Shown here: piece after piece, positions 22,265 to 31,619 of the stretch
How positions within the stretch are numbered: the stretch's first letter is position 1
Layout of the letters: each line of letters starts with the position of its first letter
Source of the DNA: Hemerocallis citrina
Lineage: Eukaryota > Streptophyta > Magnoliopsida > Asparagales > Asphodelaceae
Assembly: GCA_017893485.1 (NCBI GenBank)
Contig: JACEHZ010000598.1
Location: 710,001 to 774,000, forward strand
Direction: 5' to 3'
DNA length: 64,000 nucleotides
Notes under the pieces: model-generated
Told to the model about the DNA's origin: nothing
The model's database searches: none
Seen by the model: the letters and a program-made list of their open reading frames with translations, nothing else
Program-made: the position numbers and the translations under genes

Positions 22265-23779
22265 TGATGAATCCAATATTATTCACATTTAGGAGCAATA
22301 ATCTTACTGCAATTGGACATTTAAATTCTCTATATGTGGTATTTTACTCTTAATTTCTCTTTTCCGTAGGAAACAGCCTAAAGCAGCAAAACGAAGCAGA
22401 TTCAGGATTTTGAGGATGGTACACAGAAACTGCAGGGCATAAGTCGACTGGTGCTTTCAACAGGCGACTGGACAGAGAGGCTGACGATGCTCGGCACAGT
22501 CGACTTACTCCAGAGACATTCGGCTTGACTGATGATCATGAATCTACAGATGTCTCGACACAGTCGACTTACTCCCAAACCAGTCGACTGGTATTCAGCC
22601 GAGTCAGAAGATAAGAACAGATGAAGATGCATCCTCATCCAAATCCGAAGCAAGATTAAATTATCCAAACCCAGGTGTAAAAAGATAGGATTGAAATCTG
22701 CAGACGTGGGCAAAAGAAGTATAAGAAGGCTGGGAATAAGAAGTTGAGGGTATCACGGAATCTCAGAATCATCAATCATCAACCACATGCATTGTTCTCT
22801 CAGCATCAAAGAAAGAAGGAGATCAAGTACACTGAAGGGGATGAGCCAGTCGACTGAGTGACAGCCAGTCGACTTATCTGGACGAACATCATCAGTTTAT
22901 TTCTTCTCTTTCTAGTTTTTATTTTAATCATGTATTCGAAACTGTTAGTCAATAAAAGTCTTATTATGTGGAACTAATTTCATAGTTGGGTAGATTGAAA
23001 CCGTAGTCATGTAATGCTATATTCTTCTGAATGCTACTCTATTACTTATTGAATAAACCCGATTGAATTGGTATAGATTTATAATAATCAAACTTGTTCA
23101 GAAGTTCTAAGAGCAGTCGACTGAGAGTGACAGCAAGTCGACTGCCATACAGAACCTGAGTTTATCAAGTTTGTGTATTATAAATCTGAATCTGTTATAT
23201 GAGCATAGAGACGACCCGTATCTCGTGCTCATAGCTTGTTACACAGGAATCTTTAGGGATTCTTGGTTTAATCAACTTGAAGGATCTAGATCTGATACCA
23301 ATTTCTAGAACTTCGAGTGTTTGTTCGTTTCCATCGTTCCTATGTTTTCTTTAAGTGTAACTTAGTAGATACCATGCTAAATACTTAAGGAAAGAAACAA
23401 ATTAGAGCAGATACCATGCCTAATTCTTGGCCTAGGGAAACATTAACTTTAAGGAGTAGATACCATGCCCTTAAAGAGGACAACATGAGTAATTAGAGTA
23501 GTATAGAAGGTGACTTAGCATTATTGACTATAGGTGGAGATCAAAGCCCAACTACTTAATAGACATTTTTGATTCAGAACTACTTGATCTAGTCATTTCT
23601 TTTAGAACAACACTTTAAGATTCTTATTTCTGTTTTATTGGTTAGTAAGTTAATTTCTACAATCTCTGTGGGATCGACCCTTGCTTGTCACTACGCTTCT
23701 CTAAACGATTCGTACACTTGCGAGGTTTTAATTTGTGTCTATTTTATCTATATATTTAGATCATCTAGATTGCACAACA
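22265..23779. repeat. Solo LTR (Athila-like family), in Retand pol
   Basis: It starts TGATGAATCC and ends GCACAACA, flanked by TTCAG at 22260-22264 and 23780-23784. It has no primer-binding site or coding domain, so it is a solo LTR. The ending ATCTCTGTGGGATCGACCC resembles Athila/Ogre-type LTRs. The sister copy is at 37304-38986. Relative to it, this one lacks about 170 bp that hold the TATA box. The palindrome AGTCGACT occurs eight times. Confidence 0.88.
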
Positions 23780-23784
23780 TTCAG

Positions 23785-25070
23785 CAGAAGAGGCGTAAAT
23801 TCTCTCCCGAGCGACAACAAGCCATCAAGGAGGAGGTGGACAAGCTCCTAAAAGCTCGGTTCATACAGAGGTGAACTACCCCGAGTGGCTCTCCAACGTC
23901 GTCATGGTTAAGAAGTCAAATGGTTCCTGGAGGATATGCATCGACTTCACAGAATTGAATAAGGCGTGTCCGAAGGATCCGTTCCCTCTCCCGAATATAG
24001 ACACCCTCATCGATGCCACCTCGGACCATGAGCTCCTCAGCTTCATGGACGCCTTCTCTGGCTACAACCAGATCCGAATGTTCCTGCCGGACATTCCGAA
24101 GACTTCCTTTGTTACCGACCAAGGCCTCTATTGCTATAGAGTTATACCGTTCGGTTTGAAGAACGCTGGAGCCACCTACCAGCGCATCGTCAACAAAGTC
24201 TTCCAAAGCCAGATAGGCCGCAATATGGAAGTATACGTCGACGACATGCTCGTGAAGAGCATCCGAGGTACCGACCACGTGGCCGACCTACAGGAGGCAT
24301 TCGGCGTACTGAGCAGGCACAACATGAGGCTTAATCCGAAAAAGTGTGCGTTCGGGGTCTCCTCGGGAAAGTTCCTCGGCTTCATGGTCAGCCAGCGAGG
24401 GATCGAAGCAAATCCTGAAAAAATTATGGCCATACTGGACATGGCCCCGCCCCGGAACGTCAAGGAAGTGCAGAAGCTTACAGGTCGCCTCGCCGCTATT
24501 GGGCGATTCCTTTTGAAGTCTGGGGAGAAGTGCCTCCCTTTCTTCAAAGCTCTCAGGGGGGCCAAGGGTTTCGAGTGGGGCGAACTGCAACAGGAGTCGT
24601 TCAAACAGCTGAAAGCCTACTTGGTCAATCCTCCCCTGCTCAGCAAGCCCGTTCCGGGGGAAACCCTCTTCATCTACTTGGCAGCTTCCGAGCAGACCTT
24701 AAGTGCCGTCTTGGTGAGGGAAGAGGACCGGGCTCAGAGGCCCATTTACTATGTGAGCAAGGTGCTTCGGGACGCCCAGCTCCGCTACCCGAAGGTAGAA
24801 AAGATGGCCTACGCCCTGGTTATGGCGGCAAGGAAGCTCCGCCCATACTTTCAGTCTCACTCGGTTGTGGTCCTCACCGACCAATTGCTGAAACAGGTCC
24901 TCCACAAGCCGGAGACCTCAGGTCGACTTATGAAATGGTCCATCGAGCTGAGTCAACACGACATCTCCTACCAGCCTCGGACTGCGATCAAAGCTCAAGC
25001 CCTCGCGGACTTCATCGTCGAGACCACCATTCCGGAGGTCAGCCATGTCCCGAACGGACCCCCTATCTAG
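23785..25070 (+). pseudogene. Retand reverse transcriptase and RNase H
   Basis: After the solo LTR the RT continues: RKFSPERQQAIKEEVDKLL, YPEWLSNVVMVKKSNGSWR, FMDAFSGYNQI (motif A, first catalytic Asp) and the catalytic YVDDMLVKS (about 24232-24258). RNase H follows (IYLAASEQTLSAVLV, RPIYYVSK, VVLTDQLLKQVLHKPE). A one-base frameshift near 23865 separates the first 80 bases from the rest, and a TAG at 25068-25070 ends the frame just before the second RNase H. The enzyme would copy element RNA to DNA in the particle. Confidence 0.9.
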
Positions 25071-25544
25071 ACGGTTTTTGTGGATGGTTCCTCTTGCAAC
25101 GAGGGAAGCGGTGCCGATATCATCCTGACAGGTCCAGATGACTTCGTCCTCCAGTATGCCCTCCGCATGAATTTCAAGGCCTCAAACAATGAAGCAGAGT
25201 ATGAGGCACTAATCGCGGGCCTCGGACTTGCCCGAAGTGCCGGGGCGCAGCGCCTCCGAATCCATAGTGACTTTCAGCTGGTTGTGAACCAAGTCTTGGG
25301 CGATTACGAGGCACGGGACGAACGGATGGCGAAGTACCTCGCCAAAGTCCGAACCCTCATGGCCCGGTTCGAAGAGGCACTCATCCAACGAGTCCCTCGA
25401 GGAGAGAATTCACAGGCCGATGCCCTCTCCAAGTTGGCCTCATCCTCCCTCCAAGGTCTCGAGCAGACCGTCTTGATCGAGGTCCTCTCGAAACCGAGCA
25501 TAGAAGACGGGCTCAGTGGAGTCATTGCCGGTCCTGCAAGATAA
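25071..25544 (+). pseudogene. Second, archaeal-type RNase H of the Tat lineage
   Basis: This is in the same frame as the preceding RT-RNase H after its TAG. It begins TVFVDGSSCNEGSG (first catalytic Asp), followed by NNEAEYEALIAGLGLA (catalytic Glu), LRIHSDFQLVVNQVLG (Asp) and ENSQADALSKLA (Asp). All four acidic residues of an RNase H are visible. Such an extra RNase H domain is diagnostic of Tat-lineage Ty3 elements (Retand, Ogre). A frameshift at about 25530-25545 separates it from integrase. Confidence 0.88.
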
Positions 25545-26811
25545 TTGGATGAAGCAGTTAGTGGAATTCATAAGGGACGGACTCCTCCCCGAGGACCCCA
25601 AGGAAGCATGCCGAGTAAGAACCAGGGCCGAGCGGTACGTCCTGATCGAGGGGATCTTATACAAGCGCTCCTTCTCGCAGATTGACGGCCGACCGTACCT
25701 AAGGTGCCTTTCCCCGGAACAGGCCGACTACGCCTTACAGGAGCTCCACGAAGGCATCGGTGGGGCACATTCAGGGTTTAGGTCTTTGGCTCGGAAAGCT
25801 CTGAATTACGGATACTTCTGGCCGACTCTCCTCCAAGACGCCGAGCGACACGTTCGGCAATGTGGCTCTTGTCAGAGACATTCCAACATTCGTCGCCTCC
25901 CCCAAGCCAACCTCGCCTCCCTATCAAGTCCTATCCCCTTCGCAATGTGGGGGATGGATTTACTAGGGCCATTCCCTCCAGCTCCGGGCCAGTTCAAGTT
26001 CTTGGTCGTAGCCATCGACTACTTCTCGAAGTGGATTGAGGCCGAGCCACTTGCCACTATCACCGAGAACAAGGTGCTTCAATTCTTCTGGAAGAGCGTT
26101 GTCTGGCAATTCGGCGTCCCCCGTGTTCTCGTCACAGACAATGGAACTCAGTTTACTGGGGCCGCGTTCCGAGCTCTATGTGAAGACCTTGCCATCCAAC
26201 AGCGCTTCTCCTCCGTCTCCCACCCACAGTCGAATGGCCAGGCGGAGAACGCTAACCGGTAGATCCTCTCTGGTATCAAGAAGAGATTGGACAAATGTTC
26301 CAAAGGCTTATGGGTCGACCAACTCCCCAACGTGCTGTGGAACTACCGCACCAACAAACGGACCCCCACAGGAGAGTCCCCGTTCAACCTCACCTACGGG
26401 TCCGAGGCGGTGATACCTCTCGAAGTTGGAATACCTTCTCCTCGCCTCACAGCCTACAACGAGGAACAGAACGCCAGGGACCTCCGGGCGAACCTAGACC
26501 TGGTGGATGAGCTGATAGAAAGGGCGTCAATCCGCCAACAGAACTACCGGAGGAGGATCGAATTGGCATACAACAAGAGAGTCTGACCCACCGATCTCAA
26601 GGAGGGGGACTTAGTCCTCAGAAAACTAGACATCTCCTTCCCCAGTCAGAAGAGCAAACTAGCCCCGAATTGGGAAGGACCTTACAAGATCACAACGGTA
26701 GTTCGGCCCGGAGCTTATCATCTAGAGGACCTTGAAGGCAGGGAAATTCCGAGGACCTGGAATGCCGACCACCTTTTAAAATACCAAGAAAGCGCCCCGG
26801 CACCTCTCTGA
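25545..26811 (+). pseudogene. Retand integrase
   Basis: The zinc-binding N-terminus is visible as H in ELHEGIGGAH and CGSCQRH. The DDE core is present: D in MDLLGPFPPAPGQ, D in VLVTDNGTQFTG and E in NGQAENANR. A TAG at 26260-26262 follows the core immediately and a TGA at 26584-26586 replaces an expected Arg codon after YNKRV. The C-terminal part (GDLVLRKLDISF, NWEGPYKI, NADHLLKYQ) ends at TGA 26809-26811. The DDE residues are intact, so inactivation is by nonsense only. Confidence 0.9.
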
Positions 26812-26968
26812 GTATCACAGGGTGTCGAACCGTTCCTCTCTTCTAACTTGTAATTCCTTTTAGGTTGTCATATGTAAAAACGGCTCGCCGTCAGTTATCA
26901 ATAAAGGATGCTTTTTTCGTACTTATAAAATTGCTTGTATCTCTCCGCCTTTATTTTTTATTCAACCA

Positions 26969-27660
26969 ATGGTTCGGAGTTCAATGCCCGGCTCGACTCT
27001 ACTTCGAAAGCTTGCTCCTCGGCGAGCTAGAAGTAGGTCGCCATTCGGAACTACTCCACAACCGTTGAACAACTACACCGATGGTTCGGAGTCCAACACT
27101 CGGCTCGACACTACTTCGCAAGCTCGCTCATAAGCGAACTAGAAGTAGGTCGCCGTTCGGAACTGCTCCCACAACCGTTGAACAACCACACCGATGGTTC
27201 GGAGTCCAACACTCGGCTCGACACTACTTCGCAAGCTCGCTCATAAGCGAGCTAGATGTAGGTCGCCGTTCGGAACTGCTCCCACAATCGTTGAACAACC
27301 ACACCGATGGTTCGGAGTCCAACACTCGGCTCGACACTACTTCGCAAGCTCGCTCATAAGCGAGCTAGGAGTAGGTCGCCGTTCGGAACTGCTCCCACAA
27401 CCGTTGAACAACTACACCGATGGTTCGGAGTCCAACACTCGGCTCGACACTACTTCGCAAGCTCGCTCATAAGCGAGCTAGAAGTAGGTCGCCGTTCGGA
27501 ACTGCTCCCACAACCGTTGAACAACCATACCGATGGTTCGGAGTCCAACACTTGGCTCGAATCTACTTCGAAAGCTCGCTCCTCGGCAAGCTAGAAGTAG
27601 GTTGCCATTCGGAATTGCTCTCACAACCGTCGAGCAACTCTAACGGTGGTTCGGAGTCCA
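26969..27660. repeat. 113 bp tandem array after Retand pol
   Basis: The marker ATGGTTCGGAGTCC recurs at 26969 (diverged), 27081, 27194, 27307, 27420, 27533 and 27646, with periods of 112-113 bp. The middle four units are nearly identical. Each holds a perfect hairpin, AGCTCGCT-CATA-AGCGAGCT. Because 113 is not a multiple of 3, the long frames read across it are not coding. Tandem subrepeats between pol and the 3' LTR are common in Tat elements. Confidence 0.92.
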
Positions 27661-28180
27661 TCGTTCGGTTCAGCTGCGGTCACCCATAACCCCGAGCCGA
27701 GTGGACGAGGAACCGACCCTCGTATATGGAGAAAAATTCTGTCGAACCAATTTCGCCGTACGATCATCTCTAAATGCGTGGCAGAATGTGATGGACGGAT
27801 CTGATCGTGCCACGTATCCACAAAACGACAAGATAGTGTTTTCTTGGAATTCGTGCCTCCCACCTCGTGATACGTACCACGATCATGATCGACCGTCTGG
27901 ATGTCGCCACGTGGCCGGAACCTGATGTCCGAGCTGTCGCACCTCAGAAGCGCACAGTCACCTCGGAATACGCCGAGCGAAAAACCAAAGCTCTGCAGCC
28001 AATACCTGCGAAGAAGATCTAAGGGTCCTTTTGGTTCGGCGTAAAGAATGAATCGACCACGGCACGACTATGAACAAAGCAACCTTGATTTTATTAAGAC
28101 ACTTTAAATTTACATGGCCAAAACATTACAACGGGAAAGCAACTAAATAAATTACAAGTAAAACGCTTGACGCCATTCGT
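27661..28180. repeat. Spacer with one diverged copy of the downstream 366 bp repeat
   Basis: GAGGAACCGACCCTCGTATA at 27707-27726, followed by ATGGACGGATCTGATCG and ACAAAACGACAAGATA, matches the core of the repeats at 31620-33460. The antisense gene therefore has the same repeat family on both sides. Confidence 0.75.
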
Positions 28181-28897
28181 TCAGTGCCTCCTCGGAACAG
28201 GGACGTTCCGATTCAAAGACAAACGTGGTTTCCGCCTTTTCACCCTCGAGCTTGTCTCTAGGCCGACGAACTGGGACGCCGCCTCGCCACTAACCCTAAC
28301 GGTTGCTCCGACCGAAGCTCCGCTCGAGCTAATAGCTACTCCGCTTTGTGCGTCGGCTGCTGTTCGACCAATGACTTGGCCACGAGTCGCTAGCTCGTAG
28401 AAGGTGATCCCCCGATCTCTCTCATCGCGAGTGCAAGAAGTGCTGCGGACATTAGCTCTCACAGGCTGAGGCTTCAGTCGAGCTACCTCCTCCTCGAACT
28501 TGACGATCCTATCCTTCAGAGTGTCGTCCTTCACCATTATCTTGAACCGAGGGAGCTTTGCCGAACCAGGATGCTCAGCGCTGTCGGATATAATACGACG
28601 CAGGTTGGCCACCTTGATGCTCTTATCAACCGTGACCCTTTGCAACTATTCGACCTTACTCCCGAGCTCATCTCGCTCGGCCACCACCGAGGCCAGCTCT
28701 GCCTCCTTCGCCGACAGTTCTTCCTCGACTATCCGCAGATGGTGCAACTCGGCCAACAACTCACTGTTTCTCTTCTCTACGTTATACAGTATTCTCCTTG
28801 TCAGATGAACCTCGCCCTCAAGGCGAGCCTCACGGGACTGCTGAAACAACTCCGCACAGCGCCGAGCTGCCGCGGTGACATGAGTTCGCTCGACGAT
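28181..28897 (-). pseudogene. Antisense ORF, distal coiled-coil exon
   Basis: Minus-strand exon after an acceptor TATTTCAG (AG at 28899-28898). It encodes VERTHVTAAARRCAELFQQ, then a long heptad-like Glu/Leu-rich stretch (NSELLAELHHLRIVEEEL) and a basic tail that ends at the stop at 28181-28183. A TAG at 28648-28646 interrupts it. The function is unknown. Coiled-coil C-termini are usual in the accessory antisense proteins of Tat elements. It may be a final exon, or a diverged second copy of the coiled-coil exon at 29081-29683. Confidence 0.5.
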
Positions 28898-29080
28898 CTG
28901 AAATAGGAAAGCACCACATTGAAGAACTACATGGCCGAACTAAACACTTAGACAAATCCAAAGCCAAAACAAATCCAAAGCCAAAACAATCTTTTTCATT
29001 CATCATAAAAGCGGTGGCCAGTCCGCAAAAGGCATTACATTTTTGGAAAAGAAAACAAAAATTACAAAAAGGCGAGAAGA

Positions 29081-29683
29081 TCAAGGGTCCACCCGCGTCG
29101 CCGTTTTGACCACAGGCGTTTCACCAGATGGCCCCTCATCTCTCCCCTCGGCCTGGGGGTCTGTCACCAAAGCGTCGGCTACCACCTCCTCGTCGTCGTC
29201 ACCTTCTCCCTCGTCACCTTCGCTTCCCTCCTCCTCGCCGCCTGAGGGTGACCTCGGCCACAGCTTGCAGCCGACCCGCTCGAAGCCGGGGATGCGGTCC
29301 TGAACATGGTCGAGAGCCCTCTGGTAGGACATCTCCATGTTCGTGGCCATATGCTTCTTCGCCTCGGCCTCGACCTCGGCCTTGATATTTGTTGCCAAGG
29401 CCTCTTTCTCCGCCTTCACATCGGCCAGAGACTTCGCCAACGCTGCCAGCTCCTCGGCAGCCTTTGCGGCTTTGGCAGACTCCGCATCAAGCCGCCCCTT
29501 GACTCGTTCCAGATCGGCCACAAGATCGGCAACCTGGACCTCCAAAGCCTCGACTCGCCTCTGCTCGGCCTCGAGTTGCCAAACCGCCTTGACCTTTTCC
29601 GCCCTGTCTTTGTCGCTGGCGGCCTTCAACTCTTTCTCCTGCACGGCGAACGTCTCAAGGAGATGGCCGAAGTAACAGGTGGC
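29081..29683 (-). CDS. Antisense ORF, coiled-coil exon with acidic tail
   Basis: The exon begins after acceptor TTCACAG (AG at 29685-29684) with ATCYFGHLLETFAVQEKEL. A long coiled coil rich in Ala, Glu and Lys follows, then an acidic run (EEEGSEGDEGEGDDDEEVV) and the end KTATRVDP with TGA at 29081-29083. It joins in frame to SLVS at 29760 when the 76 bp intron 29759-29684 is removed. The role is unknown. Related proteins are encoded antisense in other Tat-lineage elements. Confidence 0.55.
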   Translation of the reverse strand, partial: ATCYFGHLLETFAVQEKELKAASDKDRAEKVKAVWQLEAEQRRVEALEVQVADLVADLERVKGRLDAESAKAAKAAEELAALAKSLADVKAEKEALATNIKAEVEAEAKKHMATNMEMSYQRALDHVQDRIPGFERVGCKLWPRSPSGGEEEGSEGDEGEGDDDEEVVADALVTDPQAEGRDEGPSGETPVVKTATRVDP

Positions 29684-29759
29684 CTGTGAAGACAACAAAT
29701 GATGAGCGCAAGATACGGGCCGAGCAATAGACTTGACGAAATTCACAAGAAAAACTTAC

Positions 29760-30935
29760 CGATACAAGCGACCGAGCCACTTCGTAGGTGTCGTCGCCGA
29801 CTGTCCCCGCCTGCAGCGCGGCTCTATCTTTCGGGGTCGCCAGGTGCTTGACGACCTGCACCGACATCTGCGAGTTTCCGAGGAATCCATCGTGATTCTT
29901 CACTCGCCAGTTCGGCACGAACAGCTACTTGTGCTGCTCGGTCAAGATCTCCTCAGCCGGAGCGGTCAACGGCGGAGCCTCGAGCGACAACGCCGCAGTA
30001 ACATCGAAGGCCCCACCAACCGGGGCAGAAGCAACGGGCGCCGAGGGCTCTTCGGCAACAACCACCGACGAGGGCGTCTCAGTGACCGGAGGAGGCGGAG
30101 TGGTAGTCGAAGCAACCTTGAGCTGCCGACCTGACGAGGCGGCCGCGGTCGACCTCTTCCTCTTCCTGCCATCAGCCACTTTGCCCCTATCGATCATCAT
30201 GGCATTGAAGTCCATCTTCGACGCTTCTGTACCAAACGAAACACAAATCAAGTCAGTAAGGCGAGCTAAAGACTTGAAAGAAAAACAAAATAAACGAGAT
30301 GTCAGGAGCATACTCGGGTCGATGGGGCTAAGGCCTGATCCAAACAGCACCTCCTCCGTCAACTCCCTCCAACTCAACATTGGGAGGGCCATGATCTTCC
30401 TCGCCATCTCCTCCTCGGCCGCAGTCAGTACGGGGTCGACTCTCGCAAACTTGGGCACCTCTGGCTTCCACCGGCTCGGAATTTGCAGTATTGGTGCCCC
30501 CCTCAATATGAAGAACTTTTCCTTCCAGCCTTTGATTGAGTCCGGGTTTTCTATGATCCGAACACCTTTCCTCGGCCCCAGGTAGTACCGATGCTCGGTC
30601 ATGTGCATTCGGTTTATCTGATACATGCCTCGGAAGACCGTCAAGTCCAGCTCGACTTTAGCATTGCGACACTGGAGCAGGAAGGCGTTCACATGACACC
30701 ATGTGTTCGACATAAATTGGGTCGGCGCGTGGCAGTACCATCCGAGGACCTGGCAAATAAAGGGATGCAGCGGAAAACGCAGTTCGGCGTTCAAAGAGTC
30801 GTAGTCGAACATGCACATATCCGACGACGATAGCTTGGAATTCGCCCGCATCCCAGCACCGGGGAGAATTAACTTGTACTCCGGAGGGATGGCGAACCTC
30901 TTTCTAATCCGAAGGAGATCCCTTTCGGATAACAC
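29760..30935 (-). CDS. Antisense ORF of Retand, conserved accessory domain
   Basis: A ~390-codon minus-strand frame downstream of pol, on the opposite strand. It contains FPLHPFICQVLGWYCHAPTQ, NTWCHVNAFLLQC and RYYLGPR, which I recognise as the 'putative gypsy type transposon' domain (Pfam Transposase_28 type) common in plant Tat elements; the function is not established. A Pro/Thr/Ala-rich linker follows. An 87 bp intron-like segment (30313-30227, GTATGC...GTACAG) lies within the frame without a stop. A single TAG at 29927-29925 precedes the conserved NWRVKNHDGFLGNS and ARSLVS. The frame extends upstream of ATG 30935 as far as LRYCLGTLGLGNTK. Confidence 0.65.
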
Positions 30936-31068
30936 CGACCCAATCCCATCTGCCTCGGTGGTCAGTGCCGGGTTGGGTTCCTCGTAAACCTCCGATTGGC
31001 CGAAGATCGCCTTCTTGGTCGCCTTCGTATTGCCTAACCCCAGCGTGCCCAGACAGTACCGAAGGGTA

Positions 31069-31286
31069 TCAGCCCATCTCAGGGGCCCGCTTCGGATTCT
31101 CCACGATCACCTCGACCACGGGAGATTGAGCCACCACCCTCCTCTTCTTCTTCTCCTTCCTTGCCTCGGCCACAGACGGCTCGGCTACTTGCTTCCCCTT
31201 CCTTCGGATCTTCGCCTGCCTCCTCTCCTCGGCGCCACCATCGCCCGAGGACGAAGCCTCACTCCCCGAGTTCACTCTTGACATCT
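31069..31286 (-). CDS. Antisense ORF of Retand, first coding exon
   Basis: The coding start MSRVNSGSEASSSGDG at ATG 31284-31282 follows an acceptor TTTTTATAG (AG at 31288-31287). The matching donor is CCG/GTGAGC at 31352, giving a 66 bp intron in the 5' leader. The exon is Ser/Gly-rich, then basic (RKGKQ, RKEKKKRR), possibly a nuclear localisation signal. A one-base shift near 31075 separates it from the frame of the main antisense ORF (LRWADTLRYCLG). Confidence 0.5.
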
Positions 31287-31488
31287 CTATAAAAAAAAGC
31301 TAAGGCAAATAGATTGAACTTGAAGTGACGTTCATGGTCGGAATGAGCTCACCGGAAATCGCCTGGCCCACACGGCAGCTAGCGCAACCGCCTTGGAGCA
31401 AAGATCGCCGCTAGCAGAGAGCACAGAGAGTAAAAGTGAACTTGGAGTGAAAAGTGAGAAATGAGCTTGGGGGTGGGGGAGTAGAAAC

Positions 31489-31494
31489 TTATAA
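31489..31494 (-). promoter_or_regulatory. TATA-like signal of the antisense gene
   Basis: TTATAA in GGGGTTATAAGTTTC on the minus strand, followed 25-45 bp downstream by a CT-rich leader (CTCATTTCTCACTTTTCACT) and then the donor at 31352. It is placed as expected for an internal antisense promoter. No expression data are available. Confidence 0.4.
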
Positions 31495-31619
31495 CCCCAA
31501 AAGCAACGTTTGGGCTGCCTTGGGAACCTAAAAGGCCCACTAAGAAGCCCAAGCGCCAAGGCAGAACGTCACGAAGATTCAACAGAGAATCCTCAAATCA
31601 CTAAGTCCATGATTCGGCC

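Noticed and set aside
22265..23779. Intron inside Retand pol
   Set aside because: The segment has TG...CA ends and a TTCAG duplication and recurs at 37304-38986, so it is a solo LTR.
27081..27594. Series of ~92-codon overlapping + strand frames
   Set aside because: They are the 113 bp tandem repeat read in shifting frames, with no codon-level conservation.
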